From contig NZ_QBKT01000002.1 of NCBI RefSeq assembly GCF_003054265.1, positions 372,001 through 436,000 on the forward strand: a DNA stretch of 64,000 bases, read 5' to 3'. Source of the stretch: Kordia periserrulae (lineage in GTDB: Bacteria; Bacteroidota; Bacteroidia; Flavobacteriales; Flavobacteriaceae). Position 1 is the stretch's first letter; each line of letters starts with the position of its first letter. The position numbers and the translations under genes were made by a program. The notes beneath the pieces were generated by a model, which worked only from the letters and a program-made list of their open reading frames with translations, was not told where the DNA came from and did no database searches. This document shows positions 8,918 through 16,728 of this stretch, one piece after another.

Positions 8918-9394
8918 TAGTTCAATACAATCCAACTCCAATCGAAAAGTTTCTTTCTTTTTATTGCCAATCAAAAAACCGAGTTCTTCAATTTGATTAG
9001 CGGAAAAGTTCTCTATATCTAAGATTTTTCCGCGAAAGCGTGGATATAACGTGTTTAGCGGAATTTCAATCGTTTCCCAATTGCCCGAAGTTTTAAATTT
9101 TGAAACATACGAATGACGGTCGTCACTATTTTCTTTTACGCGAAATTGATAGGTTTTTCCATCACCTTTTAAGCGAATGATAACAGTTGTTTTCCCAGAA
9201 ATAATAGTTTTTCCTATCGCATAACGAATAGAGGAGAAGCCGCCGTTATTTTCCAAGCGAACAGTTCCTTTAAAGACACCGTGACCGTTTTCATTAAGGC
9301 TAAAATTTCCCTCAGAAACGCCACCCATGACAGCATCATTCACAATAGACCAATTTGAAATATCGCTTGTTTTAGTAAAGTCAACTAAAGTCAT
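8912..9394 (-). CDS. CIA30 family protein (complex I intermediate-associated protein 30-like)
   Basis: From the ATG at 9394 the protein has 160 residues; the longer reading from 9445 would run over the terminator of the neighbouring gene, so I prefer the shorter one (MTLVDFTKTSDISNW). The family signature NDAVMGGVSEG is present near the start, followed by GFSSIRY and a galactose-binding-like beta-sandwich pattern (RLKGDGKTYQFRV, then WETIEIPLNTLYPRFRG). In eukaryotes CIA30/NDUFAF1 helps assemble respiratory complex I; bacterial members have no settled role. No signal peptide in the short form. Confidence 0.85.
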   Translation of the reverse strand: MTLVDFTKTSDISNWSIVNDAVMGGVSEGNFSLNENGHGVFKGTVRLENNGGFSSIRYAIGKTIISGKTTVIIRLKGDGKTYQFRVKENSDDRHSYVSKFKTSGNWETIEIPLNTLYPRFRGKILDIENFSANQIEELGFLIGNKKKETFRLELDCIELK

Positions 9395-9447
9395 AGTATT
9401 TTTAAAATATATAATAGTGAAAAATTCATGAATAAACTTGAACATAA

Positions 9448-9473
9448 AAAAAGCTCCAACAATTGGAGCTTTC
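9448..9473 (-). terminator. Terminator of the 9478-10941 gene
   Basis: A perfect 10-bp stem (AAAGCTCCAA at 9451-9460 with TTGGAGCTTT at 9464-9473) and a 3-base loop. On the minus strand it is followed by seven T. Confidence 0.9.
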
Positions 9474-9477
9474 TATA

Positions 9478-10941
9478 TTATTTATTTTCAATCAATTCTT
9501 TTTTGTTTTGTTGCATATAGCCAAACAGGTTTTTCTCTTTGATGATTTTTGCAACACCGTCTGGTAACATTTCTTCCCAACCTTCTTCATTGTCAGCAAT
9601 CATTTTTAACACTTGTCGCGAGAAAATATGTAGAATATCATTTTCAAAATCGAAAATATCAACCACTTTTCCATTGTACTTAAAGAATTTGTACAATTCT
9701 TTCATTCGTGGATGTACTTTTAGGTTGTTGCTGTTGATTAATTCGCCTGTTTCTTTGCGTTTCATTGGGTATAAGTACACTTTCAAGTCTTTATAGAACA
9801 GCTTACCAAATGCTTCTAGAATTCCTCCACTGACGTGACGATAGTATTTTTCATCAAAAATATCGACCAAATTGTTTACGCCCATCGTCAATGCCATACG
9901 CTCTTTCGTGTAGTTAGAGAAATATTCTACCAATCGATAGTATTCTTTAAAGTTAGAAATCATGACGGTTTGTCCAAGCGAACCGAGTAATTGCGCTCTG
10001 TCCATAAAATCTTGTTCATCAATTTCACCTTCTGCACGTAAATTGGAAAGTGTAATTTCAAACAAGACAACCGTATTTTCTTCTTCTACTTTATTTTCAC
10101 GAATAAAAATTTCATACGATTTTTCAAACATATCCATGTTTACCATGGTTACAGGACGAAAACTTCCACGAAGCGCTAATACGTTCTTTTTGTACAACAA
10201 ACGCGCTGGAAGAATATTATTTCCGTCAGGACCGAAAATCACGGCTTCTGTCATGCCATTTTTCAAGAGTTGCAAACTCATCAATCGGTTGTCAACTTTG
10301 TCAAATTGCGGTCCAGAGAAGTTAATCGTGTCAATTTCAATTTTATCCTTGTCAATATGGTCGTATAAACTTTTCAGTAATTCTTTTGGATTGTCATATT
10401 TGTAAAACGCACCATAAATCAAGTTTACGCCCATAGTACCAAGCGTTTCCTGCTGTAATTTTGCATCATTTTCTTGGAAACGAATGTGAAGAAGGATTTC
10501 GTTATATCCTTGTGATGGATCAATTTGATATTTAATTCCAATCCAACCGTGACCTTTGTATTTTTTAGCAAAATCAATCGTAGCCACCGTATTTGCGAAG
10601 CTAAAAAACATTTTATCTGGATGTTTTTCACGAGAAATACGCGCTTCAATCAACGCCATTTCGTGTGTCAACATCTTTTTTAAACGTGCTTCCGTAACAT
10701 AACGTCGGTCGTGTTCTACACCATAAATAGCGTCACTAAAATCCTTATCATACGCACTCATGGCTTTTGCAATCGTACCAGAAGCACCACCAGACCTAAA
10801 AAAATGGCGAACAGTTTCCTGTCCAGCTCCAATTTCTGCAAATGTTCCGTAAATCTGATTATTTAAGTTGATTCGTAATGCTTTCGCTTTTATGGAAGGT
10901 ACATTTTCAATTACCTTGTCACCTTTGTAGACAATAGCCAT
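9478..10941 (-). CDS. Conserved protein of unknown function, about 490 residues
   Basis: The start is set at the ATG at 10941 (MAIVYKGDKVIENV, 487 residues), because CAAAAATA at 10965-10972 reads as a TATTTTTG -7 promoter box on this strand and would lie inside any longer version. The protein is soluble, with no signal peptide or membrane segment. Conserved-looking blocks include YGTFAEIGAGQETVRHFF, SGGASGTIAKAMSAYDKDFSD and TMGVNNLVDIFDEKYY. I do not recognise a catalytic family; such proteins are common in Bacteroidota and are sometimes given unsupported names such as TonB receptor or nucleotidyltransferase. A terminator follows directly. Function is left open. Confidence 0.8.
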   Translation of the reverse strand: MAIVYKGDKVIENVPSIKAKALRINLNNQIYGTFAEIGAGQETVRHFFRSGGASGTIAKAMSAYDKDFSDAIYGVEHDRRYVTEARLKKMLTHEMALIEARISREKHPDKMFFSFANTVATIDFAKKYKGHGWIGIKYQIDPSQGYNEILLHIRFQENDAKLQQETLGTMGVNLIYGAFYKYDNPKELLKSLYDHIDKDKIEIDTINFSGPQFDKVDNRLMSLQLLKNGMTEAVIFGPDGNNILPARLLYKKNVLALRGSFRPVTMVNMDMFEKSYEIFIRENKVEEENTVVLFEITLSNLRAEGEIDEQDFMDRAQLLGSLGQTVMISNFKEYYRLVEYFSNYTKERMALTMGVNNLVDIFDEKYYRHVSGGILEAFGKLFYKDLKVYLYPMKRKETGELINSNNLKVHPRMKELYKFFKYNGKVVDIFDFENDILHIFSRQVLKMIADNEEGWEEMLPDGVAKIIKEKNLFGYMQQNKKELIENK

Positions 10942-11104
10942 GCGTGAATTAAATTTGTTTATTACAAAAATAAACATTCATTATTCTTTTTGAACCATAT
11001 ATTTAAGTTTTTTGTTAAATAAACAGTTAAATTTGAAGAATCATCGATAAAATACGCCGTTGCCTGTTCAAAACGGTCTAATTCTTAACAAACTATCAGC
11101 CTTT

Positions 11105-11872
11105 ATGATGCAAGTAACTTTTTTAGGCACAGGAACTTCGCAGGGAATTCCTATCATCGGAAGTACGCATCCTGTATGTCTGAGTGATGATCCGCGCGAT
11201 AAACGATTGCGAGTTTCCGTGTTGATTTCTTGGGAAGATGCTACGTACGTTATTGATTGTGGCCCTGATTTCCGACAGCAAATGTTGCGTGCCAATTGCA
11301 ACTATATTGACGGAATTTTATTTACACACGAACATGCCGATCATACTGCGGGATTGGATGATATTCGTCCGTATTATTTCCGTCAAGGCGATATTGATAC
11401 CTATGCGCACAAACGTGTTTTTGGAGAATTAGAACGACGATTTGATTATATTTTTGAAACTGAAAATAAATATCCTGGCGCGCCTGGTGTGATTCAGCAT
11501 GAAGTGAAAAACAACCATTCATTCGAATTGAAAGGAGTGAAGGTAACGCCAATTAATGTGTGGCATCACAAATTGCAGGTGTTTGGTTATCGTTTGGACG
11601 ATTTTGCCTATCTCACGGATGTGAAAACAATAGAACAAGCCGAAAAAGACAAACTAAAAGGACTAAAAGTTTTGGTTGTCAATGCATTACGAATTGAACC
11701 ACATATTTCACATTTTTCGTTGCAAGAAGCCTTGGATTTTATTGCCGAAGTTCAGCCAGAACGTGCGTATTTAACGCATATCAGTCATTTGTTAGGTTTT
11801 CATGCAGAAGTTTCCAAAGAATTGCCAGAAAATGTATTTTTGGCGTACGATACCCTAACCATTACAATTTAA
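11105..11872 (+). CDS. Metallo-beta-lactamase fold hydrolase, PhnP-like
   Basis: The likely start is ATG at 11105 or 11108, giving MQVTFLGTGTSQGIP, the classic first strand of this fold. Metal ligands are visible as THEHADHTAGLDD, CGPDF near residue 50, and later histidines in WHHKLQVFGYR and LTHISHLLGFH. The Cys/His pattern resembles the PhnP group, which hydrolyses cyclic phosphodiesters, but the true substrate is unknown. The protein is cytoplasmic, about 255 residues. The gene that follows starts 12 bases after its stop, so they are probably co-transcribed. Confidence 0.85.
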   Translation: MMQVTFLGTGTSQGIPIIGSTHPVCLSDDPRDKRLRVSVLISWEDATYVIDCGPDFRQQMLRANCNYIDGILFTHEHADHTAGLDDIRPYYFRQGDIDTYAHKRVFGELERRFDYIFETENKYPGAPGVIQHEVKNNHSFELKGVKVTPINVWHHKLQVFGYRLDDFAYLTDVKTIEQAEKDKLKGLKVLVVNALRIEPHISHFSLQEALDFIAEVQPERAYLTHISHLLGFHAEVSKELPENVFLAYDTLTITI

Positions 11873-11884
11873 AATAGCATTTAC

Positions 11885-12415
11885 ATGAAAAAGCGAATTT
11901 TACTATATAGCATCATTTTTTTGATTTTACTAGTATTGTATCTCTATGTGAGTTCCAACAAACAATATGAGCTACAATCCACTAAAATTGAAGAATTACG
12001 CGGGAAAATTGATACACTAAAAACCGAAGTTACTACGTATAAAGATTCTGTCAATACTTTACTTGACGTGAATGCGAATTTGCACTATTTTTCGTTTGAA
12101 AATAATGGCGAAGCGATTAATTATTTTGAAGGAACGGAAGTGGATGTGCAAAACCTTCCACAAATTATTACGGATGCTATTTATGATCAAAATTCGGCTT
12201 CTGCCAACAATCCATTAGTTCCGTTTGATGGTACTAGCGGAAAATTCATGTCCGTAGACCGTGTCAAAGTCATCAATCACAAATGGGTAATCTGCAGCTT
12301 CACTGACGGCGATTATTGGGGCGAAATGTTACTACGCTACGAAATCAACGGAAAAACCAAGGAATTAACGTTTGAATTAATATCAGAAGTGTTGTATCCG
12401 AAGTATGAAGGTTGA
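11885..12415 (+). CDS. Membrane-anchored hypothetical protein with coiled coil
   Basis: The protein has 176 residues. An N-terminal hydrophobic helix (about 5-23, LLYSIIFLILLVLYLYV) anchors it, with the rest likely outside the cytoplasm. A heptad-like stretch at about 32-62 (TKIEELRGKIDTLKTEV) suggests a coiled coil. A globular part follows with aromatic motifs (HYFSFENNGEAINYFEG, then TDGDYWGEMLLRYEI). I do not recognise a family. It sits 12 bases after the metallo-hydrolase, so an operon is likely. Base composition is like that of its neighbours on the left, unlike the AT-rich gene to the right. Confidence 0.75.
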   Translation: MKKRILLYSIIFLILLVLYLYVSSNKQYELQSTKIEELRGKIDTLKTEVTTYKDSVNTLLDVNANLHYFSFENNGEAINYFEGTEVDVQNLPQIITDAIYDQNSASANNPLVPFDGTSGKFMSVDRVKVINHKWVICSFTDGDYWGEMLLRYEINGKTKELTFELISEVLYPKYEG

Positions 12416-12497
12416 TTTTTTAATTATTTTATAATTTACATTTTAGTTATTAAATAATTTTAAGATTTCTTTACCATGATATAATTTGTGCATTACT

Positions 12498-14390
12498 TTA
12501 ATAATAAAATGTTATTTCAGGATGTTCTTTTTGCATTTTTTTTATAAAGATTATGAGTTCTTGTAATTCTAAAAGCTGAGGAATTATTTTATCATCATTA
12601 AGTTTCTTATCTACATGCCTAATTCCTATAAAGTCTAAACCTGATAAGGCATTACTTATGTAAGAGTTTTTAATATAATTTATTAGTCTTTTCTTTAAAA
12701 GTCCTACTTGTGGAGTAGTAGATAAAAGAATATTTTTATCAAGATTTTTTGATATTTTTAACAATAAATCTTCTCCTAATTTCTCATATAGTAACACCAA
12801 GGAATATAATATCCTTATGCTACCATCATAAACAATTATACAATCATAATTTCTCTCTAAATTTAATAAATTATTAATGGTTTTTTTATAGTCATTTTTG
12901 ACTAAGAATATTTTTTTATGTCTAATTTTTACAAAATATTTGATATCAATATATTTTGTACCTAATTTACTGTCAAACATATAATAATTGATAAATTCTT
13001 CAGGAGGGGCATTAGTTGATTTAAAAAACTCTTTTAGAAATAACTCAGTTACTTCTAGTGAATTAAAATTAATATCATATATACTTTTTGGATTTTGAAT
13101 AATATTTAAAGTAAAAAAATACTCAAAAATAGATTTATGAGAAAACTTATAATTACCAGCAGAGTCTCTGTTTAATAGAGATTTACTTTTTATATAACTA
13201 TATTTATTATTAAGAAACTCACTTTCTAGTATAGAAATATCGAATCCATTAACATCAAAATTTGAAGAATGATGTATTAGAAGTCCTTTTTCATGAATGT
13301 CATCATACATTTTTTTTGATAAGCCTATTGAAAAGTTTTTTAATAATTCTTTATACTTTTCTGTAGATCCAAATTTTATATCTATTCCTGGCTTTTTTGA
13401 CTCTCTATCTAACCATTTATTGATTAGGACCTCATATATGTAGAAAGTTGTTAATCGTTTCTTTTTAATCTTAATCAAATCTTCAATATGTGATAACAAC
13501 ATCGGTCTAACTAAGAGGCTTTGAGATTTTACTATTATCTTTCGGGCATTTCTTTTTTTGTTTAACTGATAAAATTTGAATTTTTTATTAATATATTTTT
13601 TTATATCTAAATGATTGAAAGGAGATAAATATACTTTTCTAAAATAGTAATGACCACTTTCTCCAAAAGAGTATTGTCCAGTTTCATAAGGTTCTTCTTG
13701 CTCATTTGAAAAAAATTGTGTTCTACATGTAATTACTACAATATTAAATTCATTACATACATCTAGAATCGTAGACATTCTTTCATCATAATTTTTTAAT
13801 ACCTTGGTATCTTCATCAAGTGCATCTAAGAGTAGAATTGTATTGTTTTTATTAGGAACGGACTTAATCTTTTCAAGAATATCTTTAGCTCCTAAAGGAA
13901 ATAGTTTGATATTTAATTTCTGTCTTGAAAAAAAGGTATTGAATTGATTTATATGCTTTAAATATAGATTAATCATAAAAGCTGTTTTACCCATACCAGC
14001 TCCCGCAAGTATTATGAAATATTTATTTAAAGATTTTTCTTTAAAAACTTCATTAATAAATAATTTTATGATTTTTTGCCTTGCAGCACCAATGTGTCGA
14101 GGATTAGGTTCCTCTTCATTAGAAGGAGAAATATCTTGATAATATTGAGTAATATAGTGTTTAGTGTATTTTTTTACATCAGAAGAAGTGAAATAAGGTT
14201 TTAAATTTTTATTTAATAGTAGTTTATTTCTCCATTTAATTAATAACATTATTCCTTTCCATAAATAAGAAAGCACTATAATAAGAATAAACAGTAAGGC
14301 AATACCAAGTAATATTTCACTTTGAATATTTTCTGGGCATCCCAATAATTTACAAACGTAAACTACAACATCTTTAAGCAAATCTTTCAT
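12498..14390 (-). CDS. Membrane-anchored NACHT (STAND) NTPase, candidate defence protein
   Basis: The 630-residue protein has a transmembrane helix at about 27-52 (ILLGIALLFILIIVLSYLW), then a NACHT module: P-loop GAGMGKT at 130-136, Walker B LLLDALDED at 186-194 (Asp189 followed by the NACHT-typical small residue and acidic pair), and TCRTQFF at 221-227. The region after the ATPase is Lys/Ile/Asn-rich, ends in no recognisable repeat and may be the sensor. Bacterial NACHT proteins are known phage-defence ATPases, often with an effector at the N-terminus; here that place is taken by a membrane helix. The gene and flanks are visibly more AT-rich than both neighbours, suggesting acquisition. It stands alone, without a partner gene. 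Confidence 0.85.
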   Translation of the reverse strand: MKDLLKDVVVYVCKLLGCPENIQSEILLGIALLFILIIVLSYLWKGIMLLIKWRNKLLLNKNLKPYFTSSDVKKYTKHYITQYYQDISPSNEEEPNPRHIGAARQKIIKLFINEVFKEKSLNKYFIILAGAGMGKTAFMINLYLKHINQFNTFFSRQKLNIKLFPLGAKDILEKIKSVPNKNNTILLLDALDEDTKVLKNYDERMSTILDVCNEFNIVVITCRTQFFSNEQEEPYETGQYSFGESGHYYFRKVYLSPFNHLDIKKYINKKFKFYQLNKKRNARKIIVKSQSLLVRPMLLSHIEDLIKIKKKRLTTFYIYEVLINKWLDRESKKPGIDIKFGSTEKYKELLKNFSIGLSKKMYDDIHEKGLLIHHSSNFDVNGFDISILESEFLNNKYSYIKSKSLLNRDSAGNYKFSHKSIFEYFFTLNIIQNPKSIYDINFNSLEVTELFLKEFFKSTNAPPEEFINYYMFDSKLGTKYIDIKYFVKIRHKKIFLVKNDYKKTINNLLNLERNYDCIIVYDGSIRILYSLVLLYEKLGEDLLLKISKNLDKNILLSTTPQVGLLKKRLINYIKNSYISNALSGLDFIGIRHVDKKLNDDKIIPQLLELQELIIFIKKMQKEHPEITFYY

Positions 14391-14484
14391 TTCTTATGAT
14401 ATAAAGTATAATTGTTGTATAAGAAAATATACACTTTATAAAAGTAAGAAATATATACTAATTAAAGTTTAGATAAAGTTTTTT

Positions 14485-15138
14485 TCAAATCTGTTTCAAT
14501 AACCAAGCTTTAAACGAATAAAAATTCTGCGGTGCTACGCCGTGTCCTACAGGATATTCTTCGTACACGTAATTCAATCCGTGTTCTTTCATAAATGGTT
14601 CAATCAAACGTGCGGCAGCTACGGGAATGACTTGGTCTACACTTCCGTGAGAACAGTAAAAGTGTAGGTGTTCGTAGTTTTTATCATCACTAAAATCAAA
14701 AATCTTATGATTCAAATAGCCACTGAGCGCGACAATATTTTTTATTTTTTCAGGATACGTAAACGCGACAGCATAACTCAAAATCGTTCCCTGACTGAAT
14801 CCTAACAAGGTTACATTATTCGCATCAACAGAATAATTTTCCACCACTTCATCAATAAATTGCGCTACCAAATCTCTCGATTCAATCGCTTGTTCGTCGT
14901 TGCTGATTTTTTCCGTTGCTGTGTAATGAATATCATACCAAGAATAACCATACGGTTGTAAATCGCGCGGCGCGCGTGCCGAAATCACAAATAAATGTTC
15001 AGGCAATTCTGAGGCAAACGAAAACAAATCTTCTTCATTACTGCCGTAACCGTGTAACAAAATGATAACAGGTGCGTTTTCAGCGCCGTCTTTGGGTGTT
15101 CTGATGATATGATGTAGTGAAAGTTTTTTTGCTTCCAT
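14485..15138 (-). CDS. Alpha/beta hydrolase, phospholipase/carboxylesterase family
   Basis: The 217-residue cytoplasmic esterase shows LLHGYGSNEEDL (oxyanion region), the nucleophile elbow GFSQG at about 123-127, Asp in GSVDQVIPV and the catalytic His in EYPVGHGVAPQNF. The pattern YGYSWYDI is typical of the acyl-protein thioesterase/carboxylesterase group. No signal peptide. It heads away from the NACHT gene in the same direction and follows the 15149-15475 gene by 10 bases, so it probably belongs to the minus-strand run 18650-14485. Substrate unknown. Confidence 0.9.
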   Translation of the reverse strand: MEAKKLSLHHIIRTPKDGAENAPVIILLHGYGSNEEDLFSFASELPEHLFVISARAPRDLQPYGYSWYDIHYTATEKISNDEQAIESRDLVAQFIDEVVENYSVDANNVTLLGFSQGTILSYAVAFTYPEKIKNIVALSGYLNHKIFDFSDDKNYEHLHFYCSHGSVDQVIPVAAARLIEPFMKEHGLNYVYEEYPVGHGVAPQNFYSFKAWLLKQI

Positions 15139-15148
15139 AGTTTTTTAA

Positions 15149-15475
15149 TTAAATAGATTTAAACCATTCCTGAAAATAGTCGCCTACAATTGGAATTGGT
15201 CGGTATTCACGTTGAATGGCGTTGACAAATGCGAATGTCCAAAGTACGACGAAAAACACGTAAAAAGGTCCTGAAACCAGCCAACTGTTAAAATAACCAA
15301 TAAAAATCGCGATGGAGTAGAAGAGTATGTTCAATCCGAGCGATTGGCGAATGTGCATGGCTGCAAATTTGTTTTTGGTTTCCATGTTCATCGAATACGC
15401 AATGACGAGTCCAATGAGTGTCAAATACGAAATCATGGCGGTTTGTCGTCCAGCTTCTATCGTTTTTGAATCCAT
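15149..15475 (-). CDS. Small polytopic membrane protein, Tic20/DUF4870-like
   Basis: The 108-residue protein has about three hydrophobic segments (about 14-30, 48-66 and 68-86) and a conserved-looking KFAAMHIRQSLGLNILFY motif between the first and second, as in the DUF4870/Tic20-like group of small membrane proteins. Its ATG lies next to the stop of the dihydroorotase-like gene and its stop is 10 bases from the esterase start, so the genes are packed as one operon. Function is unknown; annotations such as import component are not supported by anything here. Confidence 0.75.
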   Translation of the reverse strand: MDSKTIEAGRQTAMISYLTLIGLVIAYSMNMETKNKFAAMHIRQSLGLNILFYSIAIFIGYFNSWLVSGPFYVFFVVLWTFAFVNAIQREYRPIPIVGDYFQEWFKSI

Positions 15476-16728
15476 TATGAAATTAGTTTTTGGTTTTTAT
15501 GAACGATTCCATAAACACTTCCTTTTAGTTTTTTGCCTAAAAAAGCGGAGTTTTGCGAACTACTGTGAATGTGCTCGTTGCTAAAAGTATAGCTTCCTTC
15601 AGGATTGAAAAGTGTCAAATTTACCGTTTGTCCAACCGCAATAGCGGACGTTTCTACGCCAAATCGCTCTTTTCCTGCGCTTAACATTTTGATAGTCGTT
15701 TCGGTATCAAAAATTGTTTGCAACGCACCAAAAGCACTTTCCAAACCAATGGTTCCGTACAGTGCGTTGTCAAATTCTACTTTTTTATGTTCTACGTCAA
15801 TCGGATTGTGGTCAGAAGTCACCATATCGATAGTGCCGTCTTCAATACCTGCTATCAACGCTTTTCGGTCGTTTTCGGTGCGTAATGGCGGCAATACTTT
15901 GTAATTGGTATCAAAGCCTTCCAATTCGTCATCAGTTAGTACCAAATTGTGAATGGCAACCGAGCAACTTACATTCAAGCCTTTTGCTTTTGCTTTTCTA
16001 ATCAATTCCACAGATTTCGCGGTAGAAATCGTCGGAATGTGTAGTTTTCCTTTGGTGTATTCCAACAAAAATAAATCGCGTGCCACGTGTAGTTCTTCCG
16101 CCAAGGAAGGCATTCCTTTTAAGCCTAGTCGCGTACTGTTGTATCCTTCGTTAACAATGCCTTTTCCCACAATGTCGTCTTCTTGCGGAAACGACAAGAC
16201 CAAACCATCAAAATTATCTGCATATAACAACGCAATCTTGAGTAAATTCGGGTTTTTCACTGCTTTTTGATAATCGCCAAACGCTACGGCACCTGCATTT
16301 TTCATATCGAATACTTCAGCCAAATCCACACTTTTGCTAGCGTTGGTTAGTGCGCCAATCGGATGTAAATCCACAATATTTCCAAAGGCTTTACTTTTTA
16401 AATATGAAATATCCGCTTTGGTATCTGCAATTGGATGTGCGTTCGGATTTACCGCAATCGCAGTAAAACCACTTTTGGCAGCGGTTTTTAGACCGTTTTC
16501 AATCGTTTCACGTTCTTCAAATCCAGGTTCTCCCAAACTTACGCTGCTATCAAACCAACCTTGAGAAATGTGTAGGTTCTCCAGCGAAATGGTTTCGTAG
16601 TTTTGCGAATTTTCAAGGGAAGTTGCAATTTGGGTGATCACTCCGTTTTCTATCAAAATATCCTTTTGTGAGCCATGATGTTCACTCGTTTTGTCAATGA
16701 TAGTGGCGGATTTTATGATGAGGTTCAT
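15475..16728 (-). CDS. Dihydroorotase-like amidohydrolase lacking zinc ligands
   Basis: The 417-residue protein aligns by motif with type I dihydroorotase of pyrimidine synthesis, but key ligands are gone. The D-x-H-x-H of the first strand reads D60-S-S-V-S64, so both histidines are serine. The HxxH segment reads LHIPTIST, keeping His230 but with Thr233 where the second His should be. The TDHAPH motif reads TSDHNPID, keeping Asp306-His307. Fold-defining stretches (GEPGFEERETIENG, then SCSVAIHNLVLTDDEL) remain. Such inactive relatives are known to pair with aspartate transcarbamoylase in some bacteria (PyrC'), so a structural role is possible. Its start overlaps the stop of the vWA gene (ATGA, 16725-16728). 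Confidence 0.85.
   Translation of the reverse strand: MNLIIKSATIIDKTSEHHGSQKDILIENGVITQIATSLENSQNYETISLENLHISQGWFDSSVSLGEPGFEERETIENGLKTAAKSGFTAIAVNPNAHPIADTKADISYLKSKAFGNIVDLHPIGALTNASKSVDLAEVFDMKNAGAVAFGDYQKAVKNPNLLKIALLYADNFDGLVLSFPQEDDIVGKGIVNEGYNSTRLGLKGMPSLAEELHVARDLFLLEYTKGKLHIPTISTAKSVELIRKAKAKGLNVSCSVAIHNLVLTDDELEGFDTNYKVLPPLRTENDRKALIAGIEDGTIDMVTSDHNPIDVEHKKVEFDNALYGTIGLESAFGALQTIFDTETTIKMLSAGKERFGVETSAIAVGQTVNLTLFNPEGSYTFSNEHIHSSSQNSAFLGKKLKGSVYGIVHKNQKLIS

Noticed and set aside
15475-16728. Pseudogene of dihydroorotase
   Set aside because: The frame is intact and full length, and the rest of the fold is conserved, so it is probably a functional non-catalytic or altered protein.
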